A stretch of 64,000 nt of DNA, from contig NZ_FZOJ01000004.1 of assembly GCF_900188145.1 (NCBI RefSeq), positions 228,701 to 292,700 of the forward strand, read 5' to 3'. A model generated the notes under the pieces. That model did not search any database and was not told the origin of the DNA. It saw nothing but the letters and a program-made list of their open reading frames with translations. A program made the translations under genes and the position numbers. Below, piece by piece: positions 33,843-42,781 of the stretch; the stretch's first letter is position 1, and the number at the start of each line of letters is the position of its first letter. The stretch comes from Anaerovirgula multivorans. Lineage in GTDB: Bacteria > Bacillota > Clostridia > Peptostreptococcales > Natronincolaceae.

Positions 33843-33996
33843 CTAATGCCATGGCATCGTTGTTGGCAATTACTAATTCGATGTTGTCTCCATGTTTAGC
33901 TAACCATGCGTCCATTAGTTCTCTACCTCTTACACTATCCCACATTCCTGTTTGAAGCTCTAACTCTTCTACTTCTATAATAAAATCGTTCTCACC
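33829..33996 (-). pseudogene. mglB relic: internal piece of a galactose-binding protein
   Basis: In the frame next to mglC', the minus strand reads ENDFIIEVEELELQTG, MWDSVRGRELMDAWLAKHG and DNIELVIANNDAMALGAIQ, then stops at 33829. IANNDAMALGAI is the hallmark hinge/ligand segment of MglB. The N-terminal half, signal peptide and C-terminus are missing, and so is the whole mglA ATPase gene that should lie between mglB and mglC. The junction with mglC' is at about 33830-33842. One deletion of roughly 2.5-3 kb (inference from usual gene lengths) explains the internal junction; a second loss is needed for the 5' part. Confidence 0.75.
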
Positions 33997-34302
33997 TCAT
34001 TACTAATTTACTAAATTTTTACTTGAGTGTCAATAGAATGATTTGTTTTTAGTGTAAATTTTTTTTATTCTAAATAATTCGATATTTTTCTCGAAATGTA
34101 TACATTGTTTTTTGAAATCACCTAGAAATTTCAAAGTTTATACCTGATCTATATTGCAATTTTTCACCTGTCTCAATTCTCAACTCTACAAGCAATTCTT
34201 TATGTAATTAATTCGGATTCTTTATCCAATTCTCAAATATCTAGATTTAGTTAGATAAATTTACTTTTTTATTTTATATTTGAGTAAATTTATTTTAAAA
34301 AC

Positions 34303-34327
34303 TTTACTTATTTTTACTCGTTTTTAC
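34303..34327. repeat. TTTAC motif repeated at exact 10-bp spacing
   Basis: TTTAC occurs at 34303-34307, 34313-34317 and 34323-34327, so one face of the helix carries the same word three times. More GTAAA/TTTAC words stand nearby (for example near 34260 and 34285). The gene-free stretch 33997-34428 is very AT-rich and otherwise holds nothing I can name. Confidence 0.4.
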
Positions 34328-34428
34328 GAAACTAATTTAACTTCCTTAACCCCACTTTTTCGACAATAATAAAAAGGACAATGTTTCAACTGTCCTCTCC
34401 AATTCTTTACTCCCCTATGGTCAATAAA

Positions 34429-35472
34429 TTAAACGATCATTGCTACTTTTAATTCTTTTTCTCTTGATAAATCGATATACTTAGAATATATATCTACCAC
34501 AGGACTTATAATATTTTGTGGAGGTATGTATACAATTCTTCCAAGGTCACCATTGCTAAGAACTACATCTGTTCCTATATAGTACGTAGCAAGATTTTTC
34601 AAAAAAACATTTAATATCTTAGGGTCAAACATACCAACCCCTATCGTCTTGAACATCTCAAAGGCATCAAAAGGAGAGGCCTTCTTTTTATACACCCTTT
34701 CAGAGGTCATTGCATCGTAAACATCCGCAACTGCAACTATCCTGGCATAGATACCAATGCATTCCGCTGAAGCACTTAAGGGATAGCCCGAACAGTCAAT
34801 TCTTTCATGATGTAATAGTACAGCCCTTTTTACTCCAATGCTAATCCCTTCAATCTCATTGACGATATCATAACCATACAAAGTATGCTTCTTCATTAAT
34901 TCAAATTCCCCTGAAGTAAGCCGTCCTTTTTTATTTAAGATTTCATTAGGAATTTTAGTTTTGCCTATATCATGTAGTAGTCCCGCCTGGATTGCCTTCT
35001 TTATTTTTTCTTCTGGTAACTTCATCCAGTTAGCTATTAGCATTGAATAAAGGGCTACGTTCACACAGTGAGTATAAGTATATTGATCACTATCACGAAT
35101 CTCTCTCAAGCAGGATATAATATGATTGTTTTCCTTTACAGTCTTATAAATTAAATCCGTAACATTTATCAACTGACGATAATCCAGCTTCTTTCCCGCA
35201 GAGATGTCATGGATAATCTGCTTCAGTGATAATACTGTGTCTTTATAGTTTTTTCTAAAACGCCCATAGGCAGTATCCTCAAGACAGTTCGTTCTATTTA
35301 AAGGACTGTAGACTTGGACAGTATTTATTCTCATTTCTAACAATCTTCCCTTAATAAAATTATTGATTACTGTATCCTTTACCACCAATATTACACCTTT
35401 ATCATTGTATATATCATCTGCTAGAATATCCTCTTCAGTACACTGAGATAAAGGTACTTCTACTTTCCTCAT
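34429..35472 (-). CDS. HD-GYP domain protein, probable cyclic-di-GMP phosphodiesterase
   Basis: A 347-residue protein. Residues 1-110 are a non-catalytic N-terminal region seen in many clostridial HD-GYP proteins (DDIYNDKGVILVVKDTVI). The catalytic domain has YTHCVNVALYSMLIANWM, LLHDIGKTKIPNEILNK (the HD pair), KKHTLYGYDIV, LLHHERIDCSGYP (the GYP motif with Gly-Tyr-Pro intact), and VADVYDAMTSERVYKK. All metal ligands appear present. It lies downstream of a receiver protein and a hybrid kinase on the same strand, suggesting a pathway from sensor to c-di-GMP breakdown. Confidence 0.92.
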   Translation of the reverse strand: MRKVEVPLSQCTEEDILADDIYNDKGVILVVKDTVINNFIKGRLLEMRINTVQVYSPLNRTNCLEDTAYGRFRKNYKDTVLSLKQIIHDISAGKKLDYRQLINVTDLIYKTVKENNHIISCLREIRDSDQYTYTHCVNVALYSMLIANWMKLPEEKIKKAIQAGLLHDIGKTKIPNEILNKKGRLTSGEFELMKKHTLYGYDIVNEIEGISIGVKRAVLLHHERIDCSGYPLSASAECIGIYARIVAVADVYDAMTSERVYKKKASPFDAFEMFKTIGVGMFDPKILNVFLKNLATYYIGTDVVLSNGDLGRIVYIPPQNIISPVVDIYSKYIDLSREKELKVAMIV

Positions 35473-35516
35473 AACATCACCCCTGATTTAAATATAGGCT
35501 CATTAAGTATACTTAT

Positions 35517-35927
35517 TTATATATCATTTTCCTTAGTAATCAATCCTAGTTTTTCCATCACCTCAACCAATTTCTCCGTGTCAATAGGCTTTGCTGCATA
35601 AGCATCACAACCAATTTCAAAGGCATTTTGAACATATTCAGCTTCTGCTAAGGCAGTAGTCATAATAATTTTACTGCGATTCTCTATAGGAATTTTCTTT
35701 TGTAATTCATAATCTCTGATTGCCTTCAAAACCTTTACTCCATCTACTTTTGGCATCATTATATCTAGGCAAATTAAATCATAGGGTTTATTGTCTTTGA
35801 TAGCTAACAGATATGCATCTAAAGCTTCAAGTCCATCCATAACTAAATCAACTTCTCCATATTGACCTAAAAATTTTGCCAGAAATTTTCTGCTAGTTAA
35901 ATCATCTTCAGAAATTAATATTCTCAT
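35517..35927 (-). CDS. Response regulator receiver protein
   Basis: Single-domain receiver of 136 residues. Acidic pair Glu7-Asp8-Asp9 (ISEDD), phospho-acceptor Asp55 (LICLDIMMPKVDG), switch Thr (IIMTTALAE), and Lys in YAAKPIDTEKL. There is no output domain, so it passes phosphate or signals by contact. It lies 20 bp after the hybrid kinase gene and 45 bp before the HD-GYP gene; the three form one operon. Confidence 0.92.
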   Translation of the reverse strand: MRILISEDDLTSRKFLAKFLGQYGEVDLVMDGLEALDAYLLAIKDNKPYDLICLDIMMPKVDGVKVLKAIRDYELQKKIPIENRSKIIMTTALAEAEYVQNAFEIGCDAYAAKPIDTEKLVEVMEKLGLITKENDI

Positions 35928-35947
35928 AAAACGCTCCTTCTCTATAC

Positions 35948-38632
35948 TTATATAATAGATTTTTTATAGGTTTCAAATTCATGTCTCATTTGTAACGCAT
36001 AATCAGCTGCTTCCTGTAGATTGCCACGTCTAGCAGCAAGTTCTATCCTAAAAGCCTCTCTCTTTAGATCATCAGCATCTATTGAATTAGATAAACACTT
36101 TATCTTGTTGGCTACTTCTTCTATCAATGCTAAATTGTTTAGATGGAGTATCTCCTCAAGCTTTGTGATAACTTCTCTAATTTCCTCTAATACCGTTAAT
36201 ACTTCTTCCTTGGTATTTTCTACAATAGCATCGCCAAATTCTACTTTACCAACTTCACTGATTCTGACGTTCCCAAGATCATTAAGTATAAACTGTTTTT
36301 CTTTTAATGCAGCAACCTTCTCTATTTTATTGAACAGAGCCTGCATTCTAATCGGCTTTGAAACATATTCATCCATGCCTAGTCCTAAAAGCTTCTCTCT
36401 ATCTCCCTTTAAGGCATAGGCTGTAATTGCAATAATAGGAGTTAACTTAGCACTGGAAGCTTCTTTCTGCCGTATTATTTTTGTAGCTTCGATACCATCT
36501 AATTCTGGCATTTGTATATCCATAAGAATTACATCATAGTTCTTTTGTCCATATAATTCTAAAACTTCTTTTCCATTTTTGGCAATATCTACGTTATAGC
36601 CTTTTTCCTTCAACATTTTTGCAATAACAATTCGATTTACATGATCATCTTCAGCTAGAAGTACTTCCTTAGAATCAAGTGCCCTATTGATGCTGAACTG
36701 TTGATTTAATCCTTTTGCAATTTCTCCTCCCTCTCTAAATCTTACTGTAAAATGAAACATACTACCTTTTCCCACTTTACTTTCTACCCACATGTTGCCT
36801 CCCATGATTTCTACCAACTGCTTGGATATAGCAAGACCTAGTCCTGTACCCCCATGCTTTCTAGTAACGGAACCATCTATTTGACTAAAAGCTTTAAAGA
36901 GTCTTGATTTATCATCTTCCGCTATACCAATTCCGGTATCATATACAGTAATTTTCAATTCAGCATATCCTCCCACAACAGCTATCTTTTTTATAGACAA
37001 CACCACCTCACCTTTGGCCGTAAATTTAATAGCATTGTTCAGTAAGTTGTTAAGTACCTGCTGCAGCCTACTGGGATCTCCGGTTAATATTTTCGGCATA
37101 TTGTCAGATAAAATATACCTCAACTCTAATCCCTTTCTCAGTGCACTAGGGGAATGGGCCTTGACCGTTTCTTCTACTAGTTCCTTTATTTCGAAGCTTA
37201 TATTCTGAAAGTTAAGTTTCCCCGCCTCCATTTTAGAAAAATCTAGTATATCATTTATTAATCTTAATAACGAGTTTGCACAGGTTTTTGCTATCGTTAG
37301 ATTTTCCTGCTGTTCAGAATTTAAATCTGTTAGTAGCGCAAGATCAATCATTCCTACAATTCCGTTAATAGGCGTTCGAATTTCATGACTCATATTGGCA
37401 AGAAACTCACTTTTTGATTTATTAGCGGTTTCTGCCTCCTCCTTTGCCCTTCTAAGTTGATTTTCCACAATTTTTCTTTCTGTTATATCTCGTGCAAAGG
37501 CTAAAATATGCTTTCTTCCATTCATCCTAATATAATGAGCATTTATCTCAACAGGAATTTTACGGCCTTCTTTAGTCATATGAAAGCTTTCAAAGGTATG
37601 ATAACCTTTTTTTATAAGTTGATTCATGATATAATACCGATCCAACGTATTTGCCTTTTCACTAATATCAGTGACATAAAGCTTTAATATCTCTTCCTTG
37701 GTATATCCCAATCGTTGGCACATCATCTCATTAGCTTCAACGATTCTACTGATCTTATCACTACCTTCAATCACCTCTTGAAGATAAATGCTATCGGTGG
37801 CTGCATGGAAAAGTTCTCTGTATTTTTCTTCACTTTCCCTTGATGCCTTTTCTGCTTCTATACGATCAGTAATATCATAGGCAAGACTAATATAACCAGC
37901 AAACTCATCCTCAATGTCATAATAGGGAGTCCCAACACTCATTATCCAACGGTATACACCATCATGTCTCCTGATTCTGCTTTCTATTTGAAAGGGAATC
38001 CGTTTTTCAAAAGCTTCTTCATATACTCTTTTACATCCTTGCCTATCCTCTGGATAATAGGCATCAAGCCACCCAAATCCCAAGGCTCTTTCCCTCTTCA
38101 TTCCAGTAAAGTCCAACCAGCTGCTATTAAGATAATTACATCTTTTATCTTTATTTAAAATCCACAATAACATTGGTAAATTTTCCAACATTTTAATTCG
38201 AGCTTTATTAGAACGAATCAGTCTTTCCTCATTTTGCATATGAAGGCTAATATCACGGAAGACAATAACAATCCCATTAATCTCATCATCTTCCGTCTGG
38301 ATAGGAGAACAACTAGCAGAAACATATCTTGTTCCTCCGCCTTTTGTGATAAGGGCAGAGTTTTTTTCAAGTCCAATAGCAGCCTTAGCTTTATATACTC
38401 TGGTAACAATGCTCTCCATAGCTTCTCCTGTATGCCCATTGATAACAGGAAAGATCTTGTCAATAGACTCTCCTACCGTCTCCTCTATACTCCATCCAGA
38501 AATTTCTGCTGCTGAAGCATTCATATAAAGGATTGCTCCTTCAGTATCACTTGCTATTACCCCATCGCCAATTGAAGCAAGAGCTGTAAGTAAAAATTCA
38601 TTCATTTCTCCCATAGTTAATTCCTTATTCAC
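35948..38632 (-). CDS. Hybrid sensor histidine kinase with three PAS domains
   Basis: An 894-residue cytoplasmic kinase; no transmembrane helix is visible. Order: PAS1 (about 10-130, GVIASDTEGAILYMN), PAS2 (about 145-265, MLENLPMLLWILNKD), PAS3 (about 275-395, FHAATDSIYLQEV), HisKA with the phospho-His in NMSHEIRTPINGIVG, HATPase with LNNLLNNAIKFTAKG, DTGIGI and HGGTGLGLAISKQL, then a receiver (LLAEDDHVNRIVIA, VILMDIQMPELDG, ITAYAL, SKPI). The last 120 residues are helical and may be a degenerate HPt-like tail. GTG start at 38632 after AGAAGGTGA. Being soluble with PAS domains, it probably senses a redox or metabolic cue. Confidence 0.92.
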   Translation of the reverse strand: MNKELTMGEMNEFLLTALASIGDGVIASDTEGAILYMNASAAEISGWSIEETVGESIDKIFPVINGHTGEAMESIVTRVYKAKAAIGLEKNSALITKGGGTRYVSASCSPIQTEDDEINGIVIVFRDISLHMQNEERLIRSNKARIKMLENLPMLLWILNKDKRCNYLNSSWLDFTGMKRERALGFGWLDAYYPEDRQGCKRVYEEAFEKRIPFQIESRIRRHDGVYRWIMSVGTPYYDIEDEFAGYISLAYDITDRIEAEKASRESEEKYRELFHAATDSIYLQEVIEGSDKISRIVEANEMMCQRLGYTKEEILKLYVTDISEKANTLDRYYIMNQLIKKGYHTFESFHMTKEGRKIPVEINAHYIRMNGRKHILAFARDITERKIVENQLRRAKEEAETANKSKSEFLANMSHEIRTPINGIVGMIDLALLTDLNSEQQENLTIAKTCANSLLRLINDILDFSKMEAGKLNFQNISFEIKELVEETVKAHSPSALRKGLELRYILSDNMPKILTGDPSRLQQVLNNLLNNAIKFTAKGEVVLSIKKIAVVGGYAELKITVYDTGIGIAEDDKSRLFKAFSQIDGSVTRKHGGTGLGLAISKQLVEIMGGNMWVESKVGKGSMFHFTVRFREGGEIAKGLNQQFSINRALDSKEVLLAEDDHVNRIVIAKMLKEKGYNVDIAKNGKEVLELYGQKNYDVILMDIQMPELDGIEATKIIRQKEASSAKLTPIIAITAYALKGDREKLLGLGMDEYVSKPIRMQALFNKIEKVAALKEKQFILNDLGNVRISEVGKVEFGDAIVENTKEEVLTVLEEIREVITKLEEILHLNNLALIEEVANKIKCLSNSIDADDLKREAFRIELAARRGNLQEAADYALQMRHEFETYKKSII

Positions 38633-38766
38633 TGAACATCACCTTCTATTTCTATATTCTGATGAATATATAAAAATATTCCAAATTTGCCTTTATCGAT
38701 TCATAGGAATAATAATCTACCAATTTGTTATCTTTTTGTTTCTATTTACTAACATACGCTAGTTTT

Positions 38767-39378
38767 TTATTTTAAGTTTTTTTCATGGGGTTCTGTGATA
38801 AATTCATCTAAAAGCATTTTAAGTGCAGATAGGATATATTCCTTTAATGGAAATTTGTATTCCTCCATTCTCCATTTAAGACAAATTATTCTAAAAGAAC
38901 CTAAAATCATAGATGCAAGCTTTTCTGCATCTGCATTAGGATGTATTTCTCCTAATGTTTGTCCCTCTTTTACCAATGTTTCCATGGTTTTAATACGTCC
39001 CAAAAAAATGTCCTTTATTTTATTTGTTAGCTTTGGATTATAGGAGAGGACATCATAGGATTGAGAAATAACCGTGATGGCGGGATAGCTTTCATAATAT
39101 GTAGCATAGGCATCAACAAAATATAGAATAGCGTCTATCGGTTCCAAATTCTTTAGATTAATTGATTTCACGATATCAGAATCATACTGAGAGTAGTAAT
39201 CTAATACTGCAAGGAGTAATTGATTTTTGCTTTGAAAATGCTTAAATATAGTTCCTTCCGAGATGCCCTCTCTTTTTGCAATTTCCCGAGTGGAAAGCCC
39301 TTGTATCCCAAGTTCATTGATGACTTCAATTGTAGATAAGATAATTCTTTCTTTTCGATGTAATAATGATACTACCAT
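38767..39378 (-). CDS. TetR/AcrR-family transcriptional regulator
   Basis: About 203 residues from the ATG at 39378, which has GGAGGTGA upstream; 11 more codons in the longer frame lie over the ribosome site. HTH: LSTIEVINELGIQGLSTREIAKREGISEGTIFKHFQSKNQLL. The C-terminal ligand domain is unspecialised. An imperfect palindrome lies directly upstream, so autoregulation is likely. No co-transcribed target is visible: a hemolysin III family gene lies further upstream on the same strand, with its own terminator between. Confidence 0.92.
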   Translation of the reverse strand: MVVSLLHRKERIILSTIEVINELGIQGLSTREIAKREGISEGTIFKHFQSKNQLLLAVLDYYSQYDSDIVKSINLKNLEPIDAILYFVDAYATYYESYPAITVISQSYDVLSYNPKLTNKIKDIFLGRIKTMETLVKEGQTLGEIHPNADAEKLASMILGSFRIICLKWRMEEYKFPLKEYILSALKMLLDEFITEPHEKNLK

Positions 39379-39399
39379 ATTTATGACTTCACCTCCGCA

Positions 39400-39419
39400 G
39401 TGAGTGAACACTTACTTAC
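39400..39419. promoter_or_regulatory. Probable TetR-family operator
   Basis: GTGAGTGAACACTTACTTAC is an imperfect palindrome of the GTNAGTNA...TNACTNAC type common for TetR repressors, 22 bp upstream of the tetR start. Confidence 0.55.
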
Positions 39420-39551
39420 TTTAAGGTTATTATATTTGGAAAATTACCTATTGTCAATTATTGTTTATTTCTGTATTATTATGTATTTTTCAGTCTATAT
39501 AGATGATATTTGTACTTGCAATTTTATTTTTACTACAAGCTATTGCAAAAA

Positions 39552-39598
39552 AATAAAGTTAGGTTAATTATTTTTCTATAATCTTCCCTAACTTTATT
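39552..39598 (-). terminator. Terminator of the hemolysin III family gene
   Basis: AATAAAGTTAGG (39552-39563) and CCTAACTTTATT (39587-39598) form a perfect 12-bp stem. On the minus strand it runs into a seven-T tract. It separates the hemolysin III family gene from tetR. Confidence 0.75.
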
Positions 39599-39686
39599 CC
39601 TATTTCAATAGCCAATAGGCTATTTTCTTCTAATCTGTTCTATAAATCACGTTTTTTGTATGTTTATTATCGTCTCCAGACTACCT

Positions 39687-40370
39687 TTATACAGCCAGGT
39701 ATCGAAAAATTCCTAAGAAGTGCAAAACACTTCCGCCTAATACAAACAGATGCCATATAGCATGATTGTAGGGTATCTTCTTAATAGCATAGAAAATTGT
39801 TCCTAAAGTATAGGCTAGCCCTCCAGCCAAGAGCCATCCAAAAAATGCTAAAGGCATTGATTGAATCATAGGCTTAATTGCAATAACCAGCAACCATCCC
39901 ATGGCAATATATAATATTAATGAAAAAGCCTTATACTTGTCAAACTGATTGAAGGTGATGATTTTAAATACGATGCCAGCTGCTGCTATAACCCACGCAC
40001 CCACTAATATGCCTATCCTCCAATAGCCCTCCAAAGCCAGTAGTGCTACAGGGGTATACGTACCTGCAATAAACAAAAATATAGAGGAATGATCAAACAC
40101 TCTAAAAATCTTTTTTATCTTTTCCTTTCGAAAACTATGATAAAGCGTTGATGAACTATATAAAACAATTGAACAAAGGCCATATATGCTGAAAGCAACG
40201 ATAGAGGTAGCATTTCTTTGCCAAATAGCATAAACCAACAGAATTGTCAAAACAACAATGCTAAATACGATGCCTACCCCATGAGTGATACTATTTGCTA
40301 ATTCTTCACGAAAAGAATATTTCTTGTTAAAAGAATGTTTCTTTTTAAATTGATTACTTATTTCCTTCAT
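39687..40370 (-). CDS. Hemolysin III/PAQR family membrane protein (YqfA-like)
   Basis: Seven-helix membrane protein of 227 residues. Family landmarks: REELANSITHGVGIVFSIV at the N-terminus (first conserved histidine), SSSTLYHSFRKEKIKKIFRVFDHSSIFLFIAGTYTP (conserved Ser, His and Asp of the putative metal site), and FYAIKKIPYNHAIWHLFVLGGSVLHF (two conserved histidines). Despite the name, haemolytic activity is unproven for most members; a membrane homeostasis or hydrolase-like role is suggested by the metal site. Monocistronic. Confidence 0.92.
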   Translation of the reverse strand: MKEISNQFKKKHSFNKKYSFREELANSITHGVGIVFSIVVLTILLVYAIWQRNATSIVAFSIYGLCSIVLYSSSTLYHSFRKEKIKKIFRVFDHSSIFLFIAGTYTPVALLALEGYWRIGILVGAWVIAAAGIVFKIITFNQFDKYKAFSLILYIAMGWLLVIAIKPMIQSMPLAFFGWLLAGGLAYTLGTIFYAIKKIPYNHAIWHLFVLGGSVLHFLGIFRYLAV

Positions 40371-40553
40371 TTAATTCCTCTCCAATTATCTGTGATTTTT
40401 ATATCTACTATATATTATAGTATTTCCCCTCTTAAAGATTATTTCCTTTAATTTAGAAATATTATTTTCTTTCATTTATTTTTTTATTCATTTTTCCCGA
40501 TTTTTTTTCAATTTTTATAGTAGTCTCAAACACCTGTCAATAAAATTTGACTT

Positions 40554-40585
40554 AATTCAGGAGGAGTTTATATTCCCTCTGAATT
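40554..40585 (-). terminator. Hairpin after galM
   Basis: AATTCAG (40554-40560) pairs with CTGAATT (40579-40585), extended imperfectly by GAGG/CCCT. It lies just after the galM stop, but the T-run on the minus strand is weak. Confidence 0.45.
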
Positions 40586-40589
40586 GCAC

Positions 40590-41627
40590 CTAAACAATTA
40601 AAAACCTTAATTCGGTTTTTTCATAATATTTTTCCCCAACGTCTAAAATAGCTGAATTAAGCTTTTCATGATTTATACCGTCAGGCTCATATTGTGTTTC
40701 AAAGCAAATACCATCATATTTACTTCCCAGCATATTATATTTCAATTTTTCATTATTTGGATGATTATAAGTATAGATTACAACACTAGGATAGGTAGTA
40801 GAAACCACCATTTTCCTACCGCTATCTCCATCATACATCTCAATCTGATTACCCTCATTAGATAAAAGCCATGCATGATCATAACCATTTGTAATTGTTA
40901 ATTGTTCATAATTGCTTTCAATATCTTTACCAATTAATTTTTCTTCTTTAAAATTCATTGGCGTGCTATTAACATCAATCAATTTACCAGTAGGTATTAC
41001 TTTTTTATTCAATTCTAAGAACTCATTTGATTTAATCCGTAAATATTGTTGAGTAACTTTTCTTTTATAATTGCCGGATAAATTAAAATAGCTATGATTG
41101 GTCAAGTTGCATAGAGTTTTTTTGTCTGTTTCCCCTTCATATTCAATAAGTAACTGATTTCCGTCTGTTAAGGTGTAAGTTACCCTTACATTTAGATTGC
41201 CAGGATAGCCTTCCTCCATGTCTTTACTATTGTATATAAATTCAACAATGGTTTTACCTGGTTCTTCTGTCACAACATAATCCCAACATTGAAAGGTAAA
41301 ACCTTTAGAGCCTCCATGCCCGTGATTTATCTCAAAGTTTTTATGGAGCTGGTATTCTTCTCCCTCTAACATAAAAAGTCCATTGGCAATGCGTCCCGAG
41401 GTTCTACCTAAAGTTGCCCCGAAATAAGGTGGATTTTTAATGTAGTCTTCTATTTCCTCATAGGTCAATATAACATTTTCTATGGTACCATTTCTATCAG
41501 GCACCAATAGTTCTACTATGGTAGCTCCATAATTTATTAATTTGACCTCCATATTGCTATTATTTTTTATGGTAATCAATTTTATTTCTCTATCCCCTAT
41601 GTTAAAACCTTCTGTTACTGAGTACAT
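40590..41627 (-). CDS. galM: Aldose 1-epimerase (mutarotase)
   Basis: Interconverts alpha and beta anomers of galactose/glucose, 345 residues. Motifs: LINYGATIVELLVPDRNG, PYFGATLGRTSGRIANG with the substrate arginine, INHGHGGSKGF with the first catalytic histidine, LCNLTNHSYFNLSG with the second, TNGYDHAWLLS (substrate Asp), and GICFETQYEPDGINH with the catalytic glutamate. It completes the Leloir set but lies 8 kb from galK, as a separate single gene with a poor ribosome site (GGGGTAGA). Confidence 0.95.
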   Translation of the reverse strand: MYSVTEGFNIGDREIKLITIKNNSNMEVKLINYGATIVELLVPDRNGTIENVILTYEEIEDYIKNPPYFGATLGRTSGRIANGLFMLEGEEYQLHKNFEINHGHGGSKGFTFQCWDYVVTEEPGKTIVEFIYNSKDMEEGYPGNLNVRVTYTLTDGNQLLIEYEGETDKKTLCNLTNHSYFNLSGNYKRKVTQQYLRIKSNEFLELNKKVIPTGKLIDVNSTPMNFKEEKLIGKDIESNYEQLTITNGYDHAWLLSNEGNQIEMYDGDSGRKMVVSTTYPSVVIYTYNHPNNEKLKYNMLGSKYDGICFETQYEPDGINHEKLNSAILDVGEKYYEKTELRFLIV

Positions 41628-41880
41628 AATTATCTACCCCATTTCAAGTTGGTTTTTCCGTGAATTTTTTCCATTTATAAAATTATACCACTTTTTATTG
41701 CTAAAACCTTTGTATAATAAAATATTTTATATTTTTCTTAAATTTCTTTCTAGTTTTTTATCATTTTTATACTTATGAAATTGGAAAAGACATTGGATTG
41801 GTGAGATATAACAATACTAAAAATATTTGCTTAAGCCTACCCAAAACTTTGACTTCAGTTGATTGCAAAGCTTATAAAAT

Positions 41881-41925
41881 ATTCCCGTAGCAAATCAGGA
41901 TTTCTCCTCTATTTACTACGGGAAT
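41881..41925 (-). repeat. Dispersed terminator-like hairpin, copy 1
   Basis: ATTCCCGTAG and CTACGGGAAT form a perfect 10-bp stem. The loop keeps an inner AAATC-AG-GATTT hairpin that is shared with copies at 45601 and 54451. On the minus strand the sequence continues ATATTTTAT. It lies just after the DUF169 gene. The rest of the 41628-41950 gap shows nothing further. Confidence 0.7.
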
Positions 41926-41950
41926 TCAGCTAAAATGTGCTCCACAATCA

Positions 41951-42760
41951 CTACTCATTTTGTTTATATAATTTTCTATAGTAATTATAATTATATTTTA
42001 TTTTAAGCTCATCAATGTTATTTTCTTTAAGCTTTTTCTCGATTACTGCTTTCTTTTCATTGTTCTCCATTATATTAACGGTTTCCATTACTCCCTGGCT
42101 TAAGGTTTGAAAGCGATTAAAGGGTAATCCCACAGCAAGCTCATTATCCTTCCAACCAGCTGTGTGTCTTGTTCCAATACAGAGCATTGAAACATTAATA
42201 GTATTGCTCATATATGGAAGTGCTGTAGTTTCGGAACATATCGCTTGGTTACCTACCATTTGATAGTTGGAATGCATTCCGTAAAAATAAGAATAACCCT
42301 GCAAAATTCTCATCACATTATATGGGCTGGTTACTATAAGCACAACATCTGGTTCAGCAGTGTAATCCTCTAAAGGCTTCACCATAACTCCGTATGCCTT
42401 ATGAGTACAATAGCTCATACGATCTCTAGTATTTTTTGCAGTAGTCATATCGTGATAGATTCCAAGCCTTTTACCATTTTGTCCTGAACGGTGAAAATCA
42501 TCTATTTCAATAAGTCCCAGAGCTCTTCCCCCTGCAATACAAGCAAGATTGTCTCCTTCAGCTTTAAGTGCTTCTCCCCTCATTGCTAATTTAACCATAA
42601 CGCAGTAGTTCATTTTATTAGTAATATGTTTGGCATCGGCAGCTTCAAAATCTTCTTTGCTAAACAAAAATTTCATGGCTACAATTTTTCTTTCCAATTC
42701 TAATGCACAGTTCAGTTTTATTACCGCCTGAATCATATTTTCTCTATTCAAGAGTTTCAC
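41951..42760 (-). CDS. DUF169 family protein in an ABC transporter operon
   Basis: Function unknown. The 269 residues carry DUF169 (COG2043) features: VAMKFLFSKEDF, KMNYCVMVKLAMRGEALKAEGDNLACIAGGRALGL, the segment PDVVLIVTSPYNVMRILQGYSYFYG, and AICSETTALPYMSNTINVSMLCIGTRHTAGWKDNELAVGLPF. Several conserved cysteines (in NYCVMV, LACIAG, AICSET, MLCIG) suggest a metal or Fe-S site, or redox use. It is the last gene of a MetQ-MetN-MetI-like operon, starting 21 bp after the permease. Its product may process the imported substrate (inference). Confidence 0.82.
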   Translation of the reverse strand: MKLLNRENMIQAVIKLNCALELERKIVAMKFLFSKEDFEAADAKHITNKMNYCVMVKLAMRGEALKAEGDNLACIAGGRALGLIEIDDFHRSGQNGKRLGIYHDMTTAKNTRDRMSYCTHKAYGVMVKPLEDYTAEPDVVLIVTSPYNVMRILQGYSYFYGMHSNYQMVGNQAICSETTALPYMSNTINVSMLCIGTRHTAGWKDNELAVGLPFNRFQTLSQGVMETVNIMENNEKKAVIEKKLKENNIDELKIKYNYNYYRKLYKQNE

Positions 42761-42781
42761 CTCACATTACTTCACTATACT

